A stretch of 13,975 nucleotides of DNA from Acidobacteriota bacterium. Its GTDB lineage: Bacteria; Acidobacteriota; UBA6911; JACQSX01. The stretch is taken from assembly GCA_016199665.1 (NCBI GenBank), contig JACQGG010000176.1:1-13975 (forward strand), written 5' to 3'. The position numbers and the translations under genes are program-made. Below the pieces are notes generated by a model. The model saw only the letters and a list, made by a program, of their open reading frames with translations, was not told the origin of the DNA and did no database searches. Positions 7,342 to 13,975 of this stretch are shown here, piece by piece. The first letter of the stretch is position 1, and the number at the start of each line of letters is the position of its first letter.

Positions 7342-8292
7342 TCACTTCAGGGCCGGCCGGGCGGAGTGCAGATAGACCGGGGTAAGCCAGCCAAACCGAT
7401 CCTGCTTCCTCCCTTCCACGTAGTCAAAAAATTCGCTCTGGAGCGCCTCGGTCACCGGACCTCGCCTGCCGGGTCCTACCACGATCTGATCCACGGATCG
7501 AATGGGCGTGATCTCGGCGGCCGTGCCGGTAAAAAAGATCTCGTCAGCCAGGTAAAGGATTTCCCGAGGCAGCATCTCTTCTACAACGGAGTAACCGAGG
7601 TCTCTTGCCAGCGTGATCACAGTATCACGGGTGATGCCGGGAAGAATCGATGCCGCCAGCGGAGGCGTGTGAATAACCTTGTCAATGACGACAAAGAGAT
7701 TCTCTCCGCTTCCTTCGCTGATATGGCCCTGCGAGTCCAGTGCGATTCCCTCCTGGTAGCCGTTGGCCACGGCTTCCATCTTGACCAGCTGCGAGTTGAG
7801 ATAATTACCGCCCGCCTTGGCCAGAGCGGGCAGGGTGTTGGGAGCGAAGCGATTCCAGGAGGAGACGCAAACGTTGACTCCCTTTTCCAACGCTTCCGAC
7901 CCCAGATATTTTCCCCACTCCCAGACGGCGATGTAAGCTTCCAGAGGGTTGCCAGTCGGGTTGACGCCGAATTGACCGCAGCCGCGGAAGATGACCGGAC
8001 GGACATAACAACTTTTCAGGCTGTTGGCACGGATGGTCTCCAGAACCGCTTCCTGGAGCTGCTCGTGCGTATACGGACAATCCATGCGATAGACCTTGCA
8101 GGAATTCAGCAGCCGGCGAATGTGCGCTGGCAGGCGAAATACGGCGGAATCAGCCTCGGTCTGGTAACAGCGCATCCCTTCAAATACCGAAGAGCCGTAG
8201 TGGACCACATGTGACATCACATGCACGCTCGCATCGTTCCAGTTGATCATTTTGCCGTTGTGCCAGATCTTGAGGTCTGAATAGTCGGGCAT
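7342..8292 (-). CDS. ilvE: Branched-chain amino acid aminotransferase (class IV, PLP)
   Basis: This 316-aa enzyme should catalyse the last step of valine, leucine and isoleucine synthesis and the first of their breakdown, with 2-oxoglutarate/glutamate as partner. The PLP-binding lysine is K159 in 'LAKAGGNYL', the same position as in E. coli IlvE. Other class IV signatures are 'HYGSSVFEGMRCY' (31-43), 'YVRPVIFRG' (96-104), 'ISEGSGENLF' (191-200), 'LPGITRDTV' (217-225) and 'EIFFTGTAAEITP' (251-263). I chose the ATG at 8292 because AAGGAG lies six bases upstream; a further in-frame ATG at 8319 lacks a ribosome-binding site. D-amino acid transaminase and ADC lyase share the fold, but the overall pattern fits IlvE. 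It appears to open the ilvE-pilT-recX-alaS run. Confidence 0.94.
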   Translation of the reverse strand: MPDYSDLKIWHNGKMINWNDASVHVMSHVVHYGSSVFEGMRCYQTEADSAVFRLPAHIRRLLNSCKVYRMDCPYTHEQLQEAVLETIRANSLKSCYVRPVIFRGCGQFGVNPTGNPLEAYIAVWEWGKYLGSEALEKGVNVCVSSWNRFAPNTLPALAKAGGNYLNSQLVKMEAVANGYQEGIALDSQGHISEGSGENLFVVIDKVIHTPPLAASILPGITRDTVITLARDLGYSVVEEMLPREILYLADEIFFTGTAAEITPIRSVDQIVVGPGRRGPVTEALQSEFFDYVEGRKQDRFGWLTPVYLHSARPALK

Positions 8293-8304
8293 CGACTGCT
8301 CCTT
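8292..8304 (-). promoter_or_regulatory. Ribosome-binding site deciding the ilvE start
   Basis: On the minus strand AAGGAG, CAGTCG, ATG gives a strong Shine-Dalgarno core with six-base spacing. This selects the ATG at 8292 over the one at 8319. Confidence 0.75.
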
Positions 8305-8359
8305 CGCAGAAAAGTGCATGGTACTTTAGAACGATACACCAAGTGCTTCGCTTCGGGCT

Positions 8360-8464
8360 AGCCCAAGTTCGTCACAGAGCCGCGCGCGCAAGCAAGCGGC
8401 GCGCTAACTCATTGAAATTCCGCGCCGCTCCCTGACGGTCGCGGTGTGGTGACGAACTTGGGCT
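8360..8464. repeat. 105-bp palindromic intergenic element with 16-bp perfect inverted ends
   Basis: AGCCCAAGTTCGTCAC at 8360-8375 is repeated exactly in inverse at 8449-8464. Inside are further palindromes: AGCGGCGCG at 8395-8403 pairs exactly with 8421-8429, and GCCGC at 8379-8383 can pair with GCGGC near 8396. The inner sequences, including a CTCCCTGACGGTCGCGG stretch, resemble intergenic repeat families I recall from acidobacterial and planctomycete genomes; that link is from memory and untested. The element sits between the VWA gene and ilvE. It may be a REP/MITE-type element, and read on the minus strand its folding may also end VWA transcription. Confidence 0.6.
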
Positions 8465-8493
8465 GGTGACCCGTACGAAAGGCGCTGAAGCTG

Positions 8494-8510
8494 AACGCCC
8501 GTGCGGCGTT
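8494..8510 (-). terminator. Small hairpin immediately after the VWA gene stop
   Basis: AACGCC and GGCGTT form a 6-bp stem with a 5-nt loop, starting at the base next to the VWA stop codon. There is no clear T-tract. It may contribute to mRNA 3'-end formation together with the palindromic element further downstream. Confidence 0.3.
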
Positions 8511-9536
8511 TCACTTCGCGTAATACCCGCGCCGCGTTCGAACACGGTACTGCAGCTCTTTTGACTGAAGGTTGGCAAGCTGCACGCGGATTTCGCGCCA
8601 GCTTCCATCGCGGGCCTTGTTGGTGGAAATGTAAGCGATGCGGTACTGGTTGCGCAATTCCTCGGCAACGCCGGCAAAAACCTTTTCCAGATCTTCCAGT
8701 TTCTCCGGATAGAAGACTTTGCCGCCGGTGGCCTCGGCAATATCCGCCATCTTCTCCGTCAGCTTTTCCTTTTCAGATTTCTTGATTCCAAAAAAGCCGC
8801 CGCTCCTGTCCAGCCCCTCATCCATGAATACAATCATGTAAACCTGGGCGTCACTCTCGCGGATCTTGGCCAGCAGCTCGTCGATCTTGTAATAACTGTC
8901 GCGATCATCTCCGTCTGTGAAGACCAGCAGCACTTTCTTCGCCTCTGAGCCCTCGTTCGCCTTTTCCACCCCCAGATAGATGGCGTCGTAAAGCGCCGTT
9001 CCACCGGAGGCGATCATGTTGTCAAGGGAATCACGAACATCGTCGAAGTCCCGGGTAAAGTTCTCCACCTGAAGGACCTGGTTATTGAATTCGATCAGAA
9101 ACAGCTCATTGTCCGGGTTGCTCTTGTCTATAAACAGCTTGGCCGCTCGCACCACGAAGTCGAGCTTCTTTTTCATGCTGCCGCTGGTGTCCATGACCAG
9201 GCCGATACTGGAAGGGAGATCCACCTGGCCGAAGTTGGTGATGCTCTGCAATACCTTGTCTTCGTAAACTTGGAAGTTCTCCTGTTTCAAGCCGGGGACC
9301 AGTGTGCCGTCGCGATCGTGCACGGTCAGGTTGACCACCACTTGGTCGACGTCAACGCCGATGCGAAACCCCTGCTTTTCCTCGTTATCCTTGGCTTCGG
9401 CTGCCGCTCCCTCCGATTTCTCAAGTTGCGGCCTTTCCACCTTCTTCCGATCCCGGTCTTTCTCCTGGGCTCGAGCGGGATCCAGGGAGGCCAGGCCGGC
9501 CAGAGCAACAATGGCCCACAGGCTGAACCGTTTCAT
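8511..9536 (-). CDS. Secreted VWA-domain protein, acidobacterial VWFA-related type
   Basis: This 341-aa protein has a signal peptide (MKRFSLWAIVALAGLASLDPARA), a charged, probably disordered linker (about 25-57), a short beta segment 'VDVDQVVVNLTVHDRDGTLV' (61-80) followed by 'PGLKQENFQVYED' (81-93), and a VWA domain from about 110 to 300. The metal-binding MIDAS site looks intact: D116, S118 and S120 in 'DTSGSM', T180 in 'GGTALYDA', and D208 in 'FTDGDD'. The segment before the VWA domain is characteristic of the 'VWFA-related Acidobacterial domain' family, whose members are numerous in that phylum and mostly uncharacterised; adhesion or protein-protein interaction at the cell surface is the general expectation. 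The start chosen is the ATG at 9536, which gives a clean signal peptide. ATGs at 9590 and 9593 lie nearer the predicted transcription start but would give a leader with two hydrophobic stretches. It has its own predicted promoter and appears monocistronic. Confidence 0.88.
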   Translation of the reverse strand: MKRFSLWAIVALAGLASLDPARAQEKDRDRKKVERPQLEKSEGAAAEAKDNEEKQGFRIGVDVDQVVVNLTVHDRDGTLVPGLKQENFQVYEDKVLQSITNFGQVDLPSSIGLVMDTSGSMKKKLDFVVRAAKLFIDKSNPDNELFLIEFNNQVLQVENFTRDFDDVRDSLDNMIASGGTALYDAIYLGVEKANEGSEAKKVLLVFTDGDDRDSYYKIDELLAKIRESDAQVYMIVFMDEGLDRSGGFFGIKKSEKEKLTEKMADIAEATGGKVFYPEKLEDLEKVFAGVAEELRNQYRIAYISTNKARDGSWREIRVQLANLQSKELQYRVRTRRGYYAK

Positions 9537-9598
9537 CAGCAGCAGCAAAATTGCGGGAGTGAGTCGAAATCCAGCCGTTGGCACAGACATCATCCTCA

Positions 9599-9613
9599 AA
9601 CGGATGCTCCGTT
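9599..9613 (-). promoter_or_regulatory. Perfect 6-bp hairpin at the predicted 5' end of the VWA transcript
   Basis: AACGGA, a GCA loop and TCCGTT form a short perfect hairpin. It would occupy the first nucleotides of the transcript predicted from the promoter at 9620-9649. Hairpins at the extreme 5' end are known to stabilise bacterial mRNAs; a small operator is the alternative. Confidence 0.35.
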
Positions 9614-9619
9614 GAACCC

Positions 9620-9649
9620 ATTTTAGGAACGCAGGCAGGATGAAGTCAA
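9620..9649 (-). promoter_or_regulatory. Sigma-70-type promoter for the VWA gene
   Basis: On the minus strand TTGACT (9644-9649), an 18-bp spacer and TAAAAT (9620-9625) each match the consensus hexamers at five of six positions. The promoter lies wholly in the 74-bp gap between the FtsK stop and the VWA gene. The predicted start is near 9613, giving a leader of about 77 nt to the ATG at 9536. Confidence 0.6.
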
Positions 9650-9673
9650 TGCAGGGCGGTGCACTTTATTTCC

Positions 9674-11932
9674 CTACACCCGCCTGTCGACTTCGCGGTA
9701 GTAATCGGGGCCTTTGAGCACATCTCGGGGCCGGCTGCCATCGGCCGGCCCGACGATGCCGTCCTTTTCCATCATGTCAATCAGACGGGCGGCGCGGCCA
9801 TAGCCGATGCGAAAGCGCCGCTGAAGAAGTGAGGTGGACGCCTTGCCGATCTCCACCACGAACCGCGACGCCTCCTCGTACAGTTCATCATCCCAGGATT
9901 CGCCCGCTTCATCCTCCATTTCCGGCTGGACGTGTTCTTCCAGAATTTCCTCATGATAGTTGGGATCTCCCTGCTTGCGCAGGAAGGAGACGATGCTGTG
10001 AATCTCTTTCTCGCTCACGTATGCGCCATGGATGCGGATCAGGCGGGAGGTGCCGGGTGGGAGAAAAAGCATGTCTCCCAGGCCAAGAAGCTGCTCGGCT
10101 CCGTTGGCATCCAGAATGGTGCGGCTGTCGATTTTTGACGAGACTCGAAAGGAGATACGACTGGAGAAGTTGGCTTTGATCAGGCCGGTGATCACATCCA
10201 CGCTGGGACGCTGTGTTGCCAGGATCAGGTGAATTCCGACGGCGCGCGCCATCTGCGCCAGCCGCGTAATGGACTCCTCGACTTCCTTGGCGGCGACCAT
10301 CATCAGGTCCGCCAGTTCATCGATAATCACCACGATGTAAGGCATCCATTCGGCGGCATCCTCGTCCATGGGATCAAAGCGGCTGTTTTCCACCATGGCA
10401 TTGTATTGATCGATGTTGCGCACTCCGAGGCTGGCCAGTTTCTTGTACCTGTTTTCCATTTCCGTAACGGCCCAACCCAGCGCGTTGGCGGCGCGCTTCG
10501 GGTCAGTCACAATGGGCGTGAGCAGGTGGGGGATCCCTTCGTAAACGCCCAGTTCCAGCCGCTTTGGATCGATCATGATGAACTTGACCTGCTGGGGAGT
10601 CCCCTTGTAGAGCATCGAGCAAACCATGGAATTGAGCGCCACACTCTTGCCCGATCCGGTCGCGCCGGCAATCAGCAAGTGAGGCATTTTTTTCAGATCG
10701 CTGACGTAGGTCTCGCCGTGGATCAGTTTCCCCAGGGCCAGAGTCAGCAGCGACTTGGAATGCTGGAATGCCTCGGAGGTGACGATCTCACGCAGGAAAA
10801 TGGAGTCGCGCTTCAAATTGGGCACCTCGATGCCGACCGTGTTCTTGCCGGGGATGCGATCAATCCGGATTGATTCGGCCCGCAACGCCAAGCAAAGATC
10901 GTCCACAAGGTTGGTCAGCCGGCTGTATTTCACTCCCGCCTCCGGCTTGAATTCGTAGGTGGTGACCACCGGGCCTGGGTGTATTTGTTCGACGCGGCCC
11001 AGCACATCGAACTCGCCGCACTTCTGTGTCAGGTGGTCGGCCCGTTCCAGCAGCTTCTCCTCTTCAACAGTATTGTGTTCCGGGGCCAGTTGCAGGAAGT
11101 CGACCGTGGGAAGCTGGAAGTCGCCCGGATCGCGGTCAGGTCGGATGGCCCGGTCCGCCTTCTTCGGCTCAGCCGGTTTGACGGAAATAACCGGCGAAAC
11201 CGACAAATTGCCCTCGTCGTGGCCGACTGCCGGTCTGGCTGCCTCGTCCGTCCTTTGGCTTTCGCGATTCACTGGAGCGGTGCGCGACTGCGCCGCGCCA
11301 TCTTCCGGAACGGCGGCGGCGACTCGAGGTTTGCCGCTCTTTCTGCGGGGCCAGAGGCGGGGAATGGAAGCAAGCGAGACGGCGGGAAAACTGATGCAGG
11401 ACGCCTTTTCGGCGAGCAGAGAAAGTGACAGGCAAGTGGCCAGCAAGAAGCCCAGCACCAGCCCCGCCATGAGGACAATCAGGCTGCCCGTCACGTTCAG
11501 ATAAGGGACCATGACATGCTTGGTGAAGATTCCCAAGGTTCCGCCGGGAGTGAAATTGGCGACTTGAATCCAGCGCGGCCCCAGGAACTCAAGCAGGGTC
11601 GAGCCGCACAACAGTACCAGGAAAATGCCCGCCAGATGAATATGCAGCGCGTCGGTTTCACGCGAGCGTATCTTCTTGTAGCCGATCAAGGTCAGGAAGA
11701 GTGGAATAAAAAAGGCGGCGTAGCCCAGGAACTGAAACAAACCGTCGGCCATGTAGGCCCCGACCTTGCCAATGGAATTCTGGTACACCTCGCGCGTAGC
11801 GCTCACGTTCCACGAAGGGTCGAACGCGTCGTAGGTCACAAGGCAGATCAAGATGAGAAGAGACGCGGACCAGGTGAGAATTCCGAGCACCTCACTCGTG
11901 CGGTTTTTCTTCCAGGTTTGTGTGTTGGTCAT
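9674..11932 (-). CDS. ftsK: DNA translocase FtsK/SpoIIIE
   Basis: This 752-aa septum-located motor should pump chromosomal DNA and help resolve dimers during division. Four transmembrane helices lie near 15-33, 64-85, 100-118 and 150-172. A variable, charged linker follows (about 190-275). The alpha/beta motor region includes 'IPGKNTVGIEVPN' (360-372), Walker A 'GATGSGKS' (423-430), 'MIDPKRLELGVYEGIPHL' (453-470), Walker B 'VVIIDELADL' (534-543) and 'ATQRPSVDVITG' (572-583). The C-terminal gamma winged helix (about 686-740, 'RRFRIGYGRAARLIDMME') is the domain that reads polar chromosomal sequences. Its length is typical of SpoIIIE-like FtsKs with a short linker, not of the very long E. coli protein. 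The ATG at 11932 lies 13 bp after the RNase J stop with GGGG-type ribosome-binding sequence, so it is probably co-transcribed. Confidence 0.97.
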   Translation of the reverse strand: MTNTQTWKKNRTSEVLGILTWSASLLILICLVTYDAFDPSWNVSATREVYQNSIGKVGAYMADGLFQFLGYAAFFIPLFLTLIGYKKIRSRETDALHIHLAGIFLVLLCGSTLLEFLGPRWIQVANFTPGGTLGIFTKHVMVPYLNVTGSLIVLMAGLVLGFLLATCLSLSLLAEKASCISFPAVSLASIPRLWPRRKSGKPRVAAAVPEDGAAQSRTAPVNRESQRTDEAARPAVGHDEGNLSVSPVISVKPAEPKKADRAIRPDRDPGDFQLPTVDFLQLAPEHNTVEEEKLLERADHLTQKCGEFDVLGRVEQIHPGPVVTTYEFKPEAGVKYSRLTNLVDDLCLALRAESIRIDRIPGKNTVGIEVPNLKRDSIFLREIVTSEAFQHSKSLLTLALGKLIHGETYVSDLKKMPHLLIAGATGSGKSVALNSMVCSMLYKGTPQQVKFIMIDPKRLELGVYEGIPHLLTPIVTDPKRAANALGWAVTEMENRYKKLASLGVRNIDQYNAMVENSRFDPMDEDAAEWMPYIVVIIDELADLMMVAAKEVEESITRLAQMARAVGIHLILATQRPSVDVITGLIKANFSSRISFRVSSKIDSRTILDANGAEQLLGLGDMLFLPPGTSRLIRIHGAYVSEKEIHSIVSFLRKQGDPNYHEEILEEHVQPEMEDEAGESWDDELYEEASRFVVEIGKASTSLLQRRFRIGYGRAARLIDMMEKDGIVGPADGSRPRDVLKGPDYYREVDRRV

Positions 11933-11945
11933 CGAGCCACCCCTA

Positions 11946-13607
11946 CTAAGCCTCCAAAATCACCGGCAGGATGATCGGCCGTTTTTGTGTTTGTTTGTAG
12001 AACAGCTTCTTGAGCGATTTTCGAAGCAGGTCCTTCAACAGCGTTTCGTCCTGTTTCTCCTCGATGGGTGTGTTTGCAACCAGCTCTCGGACGATCCCGC
12101 GCGCCTCCTCGAAGAATTCAGCCGACTCGTCGGCATGGAGAAAGCCCCGGCTGATAAGTTCCACCGGCCCCTGAAGTTTTCCGCTTCCGCGGTCAATCTT
12201 GAGAATGGCGACCACGAAGCCGTCCTCAGAAAGAAAGCGCCGGTCTTGCAGCACCATGTCGTGAATTTCCCCAGCCATCTCCTCATCGAGGAACCTGCGG
12301 CCGATGGGGAGCTTTTGCTGCAGGCGCGCTTCCTTCCCGGCAAGTCGAAGGCAATCCCCATCCTCCAGTATTCGGATGCGTTCTTCGGCGACCCCCACTC
12401 CCCGGGCGATTTCGGCGTGGAATTTCAGCTGTCGATACTCGCCGTGCACCGGGACGAAGAAATGGGGCCGGATCATGCTGATCATCAGCTTTTGTTCTTC
12501 CTGGCTGGCGTGGCCGGAGACATGAACGCGTTCCATACGCTCATCCAGAACGATGGCGCCGCGCTTGGAAAGGTGGTTGACGGTGTTGGAGATGCGCCGT
12601 TCGTTGCCGGGAATGACGCGTGTGGAAAGAATGACGATGTCCTCGGGCTCCACGTAAATACCCTTGAATTCGTTGACGGCCAGGCGCGAGAGAGCCGACA
12701 TGGGTTCCCCCTGGCTGCCGGAAGAAAGGACCAGCACCTTTTCCAATGGCAGGAACTTGACCTCTGCTGGGCCGATGATCAACCCGTCGGCCGCCCGAAG
12801 GTATCCCAGCGACAGGCCGATATTGACGGCGTTGCTCATGCTGCGCCCGACGGGGGCCACTTTGCGGTCGAACTGCTGCGCCAGGTCAAGGAAGATCTGA
12901 ATTCGGTGCAGGCTGGAGGCGAAGCACGAGGCCACCACCTTTTTTCGCGCGCGAAGAAATATTTCCTCCAAAGGCGAACGCAGCGACGCTTCCGAGGGGG
13001 TAAAACCGGTTCGTTCGCTGTTGGTGCTGTCCGACAACAGCAGGCGGACGCCCCGCTCGCCGTAATGGTTGAGTCGCGCAAAATCGGTCAGTTGGCCGTC
13101 AATTGGGGACTGATCGAATTTGAAATCGCCGGTGTGAACAATGACGCCCGCCGGGGTTTCAATGGCCAAAGCCATGGAATCAGGAATGGAGTGGGTGACG
13201 TGGATAAACTCCAGGTGAAAAGGACCCAGTTCGGTTCTGTCGCGGGCCTTGACCGTGTGCAGGTGGGCGGTGCTGATCAGCCCGTGCTCCCTCAGCTTTC
13301 CCGCCAGGAGCGCCAGAGTCAGCCGTGTGCCATAGATGGGAGCAGCGTGCTGCGGCAGCAGGTAGGGGATCCCGCCGATGTGGTCTTCATGTCCATGGGT
13401 CAGGATGATGCCCAGCAGTTGAAGGGAAGTTTCGCGCAGGTAGGTGAAATCGGGAGCAACAAAATCGACGCCCAGCAGATCGTCGCCCGGGAACATGATG
13501 CCCGCGTCGATCAGGATGCCCTGATTGCCGCTCCTCAGCAGCAGGGTATTCATGCCGAATTCACCCAGGCCGCCGAACGGAATGATGTCTACGTGTGGAT
13601 CCTGCAA
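11946..13607 (-). CDS. rnj: Ribonuclease J
   Basis: This 553-aa metallo-beta-lactamase/beta-CASP nuclease should act in mRNA decay and rRNA/5'-end maturation, with 5'-3' exonuclease and endonuclease activity on RNA. The zinc site is intact: 'HGHEDHIGG' (71-79, ligands H71, H73, D75, H76), H139 in 'VTHSIPDS', D161 in 'HTGDFKFD' and H389 in 'PVHGEY'. Beta-CASP features include 'SSGSQGEPMSALSRLA' (295-310) and 'VHVSGHASQEE' (361-371). The C-terminal domain (about 450-553) is present, so the protein is full length. The start is a TTG at 13607; homology to the family N-terminus ('IIPFGGLGEFGMN') begins a few residues in, and no ATG or GTG is available. The ribosome-binding site is weak. The family label rnj does not distinguish J1 from J2. 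An rnj near spoIIIE/ftsK is also known from Bacillus (rnjB-tepA-spoIIIE), so the pairing here looks conserved. Confidence 0.95.
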   Translation of the reverse strand: MQDPHVDIIPFGGLGEFGMNTLLLRSGNQGILIDAGIMFPGDDLLGVDFVAPDFTYLRETSLQLLGIILTHGHEDHIGGIPYLLPQHAAPIYGTRLTLALLAGKLREHGLISTAHLHTVKARDRTELGPFHLEFIHVTHSIPDSMALAIETPAGVIVHTGDFKFDQSPIDGQLTDFARLNHYGERGVRLLLSDSTNSERTGFTPSEASLRSPLEEIFLRARKKVVASCFASSLHRIQIFLDLAQQFDRKVAPVGRSMSNAVNIGLSLGYLRAADGLIIGPAEVKFLPLEKVLVLSSGSQGEPMSALSRLAVNEFKGIYVEPEDIVILSTRVIPGNERRISNTVNHLSKRGAIVLDERMERVHVSGHASQEEQKLMISMIRPHFFVPVHGEYRQLKFHAEIARGVGVAEERIRILEDGDCLRLAGKEARLQQKLPIGRRFLDEEMAGEIHDMVLQDRRFLSEDGFVVAILKIDRGSGKLQGPVELISRGFLHADESAEFFEEARGIVRELVANTPIEEKQDETLLKDLLRKSLKKLFYKQTQKRPIILPVILEA

Positions 13608-13817
13608 ATGGTTACTCGATAGCTTCTCCCGCCCGAAGAAGGTAGTCTGCCGGCAGGCATTATACGGTCTTGCTCTTGGGATGTCGAGCGAAGAGTTGTC
13701 TCGCCGCGCAGTTTATCCCGCTTGACAGTTAAGTATCACTGGTGGCGACAGTGTAGCACCGCAGAAGTGGGACCGCAATTTCGGTTTAAGGATTTCGGTT
13801 TCAGGATCCCGATCTGA
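13608..13817. other. Non-coding region between RNase J and the recombinase remnant
   Basis: This stretch carries the rnj promoter (13659-13687) and most of the 14-bp tandem repeat. It also contains a 5-bp stem CACTG/CAGTG near 13738-13754. A GTTAAGT heptamer at 13728-13734 fits the integron core-site consensus GTTRRRY, but one such match is expected often by chance. No gene was recognised here. Confidence 0.6.
13659..13687 (-). promoter_or_regulatory. Strong sigma-70-type promoter for the rnj-ftsK operon
   Basis: On the minus strand TCGACA (13682-13687), a 17-bp spacer and a perfect TATAAT (13659-13664) form a near-consensus promoter. Transcription should begin near 13652, leaving a leader of about 45 nt before the TTG at 13607. 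This supports that unusual start codon, as little room remains for a longer protein. Confidence 0.7.
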
Positions 13818-13834
13818 GGATTGGGGTTTCAGGT
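13779..13834. repeat. 14-bp tandem repeat, four units
   Basis: Four head-to-tail 14-bp units with period and boundaries kept: TTTCGGTTTAAGGA, TTTCGGTTTCAGGA, TCCCGATCTGAGGA, TTGGGGTTTCAGGT. Units 1 and 2 differ at one base; units 3 and 4 are more diverged. The array abuts the open frame of the truncated recombinase and lies upstream of the rnj promoter, so it could be a protein-binding array or simply a slippage product. Confidence 0.6.
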
Positions 13835-13975
13835 TTTCGATAACTTCGCTTCCAGAAAAATCTTTGCGAGAAGGAAACAGGATATCGCTGATATCTGTCA
13901 GTTTATTCGAGCCAAGTGTCCAGGCCGCCTGCCGGTTGTGTTGACTCGCGAGGAAGTTCAGAGAATCCTGTCGAG
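13818..13975 (+). pseudogene. 5'-truncated integron-type tyrosine recombinase (IntI-like), continues past window
   Basis: The plus-strand frame opens after a stop at 13815-13817 and is still open at the window end. Its last residues, 'RLPVVLTREEVQRILS', are almost the hallmark segment that begins the catalytic domain of integron integrases (IntI1 reads RLPVVLTPDEVVRILG). The residues just before it ('QDIADICQFIRAKCPG') fit the linker that precedes it in that family. The N-terminal SAM-like DNA-binding domain of roughly 90-100 residues, which should come first, is missing: recognisable similarity starts only near 13869, and no upstream frame encodes it. There is no ATG in the open frame. I read this as the 5'-truncated remnant of an integrase gene. 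A chromosomal XerC/D-like recombinase is less likely given the motif. Whether the catalytic residues (R...HxxR...Y) survive cannot be seen here. Confidence 0.65.

Noticed and set aside
6313..8214. Plus-strand open frames of 323 and 305 aa opposite pilT and ilvE
   Set aside because: They are antisense to clear genes; no plausible ribosome-binding sites or protein families were seen.
11853..13622. 589-aa plus-strand open frame opposite rnj and ftsK
   Set aside because: It lies antisense to two well-recognised genes with intact catalytic motifs. Its translation shows no family features, and long antisense frames are usual in GC-rich coding DNA.
13722..13753. Plus-strand TTGACA as a promoter for the integrase remnant
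   Set aside because: No acceptable -10 hexamer lies 16-18 bp downstream.
1..13975. CRISPR arrays, tRNA and rRNA genes, defence systems
   Set aside because: I looked for regularly spaced repeats, tRNA-like T-loop sequences and known defence motifs and saw none; the gene content is mainly housekeeping.

Overview
The window is GC-rich chromosomal DNA, most likely from an Acidobacteriota member (inference). The main support is a secreted von Willebrand A protein of the acidobacterial 'VWFA-related' type, together with an orphan membrane-anchored protein resembling DUF6599. No rRNA, tRNA or CRISPR was seen. Every complete gene lies on the minus strand, so transcription runs from high to low coordinates.

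In order of transcription, the right end (13608-13975) holds a strong sigma-70-type promoter reading left, a 14-bp tandem repeat, and on the plus strand the start of a 5'-truncated integron-type tyrosine recombinase that runs off the window. The promoter drives ribonuclease J (TTG start), followed 13 bp later by the DNA translocase FtsK; the two look like one operon. After a 74-bp gap with its own promoter comes the secreted VWA protein. A 200-bp gap with a palindromic repeat element separates it from a tight run: ilvE (branched-chain aminotransferase), pilT (twitching ATPase), recX (RecA modulator, overlapping pilT by 11 bp) and alaS (alanyl-tRNA synthetase, 4 bp after recX). A secreted lytic transglycosylase follows 116 bp later.

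The left third is less ordinary. Between the transglycosylase and a small DUF5655-type zinc-ribbon protein lies 372 bp of non-coding DNA. It contains REP-like repeats, a very stable hairpin and a 112-bp MITE-like element with 29-bp imperfect terminal inverted repeats. The leftmost gene encodes an exported protein with a C-terminal membrane anchor, for which a GTG start with a good ribosome-binding site fits better than the longer ATG readings.

The genes are mostly housekeeping: RNA decay, chromosome segregation, translation, amino-acid metabolism, recombination control, type IV pilus retraction and wall remodelling. The observations most worth following are the integron-integrase remnant at the right edge, the MITE-like element, and the two other repeat clusters. 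I see no clearly new multi-gene system.
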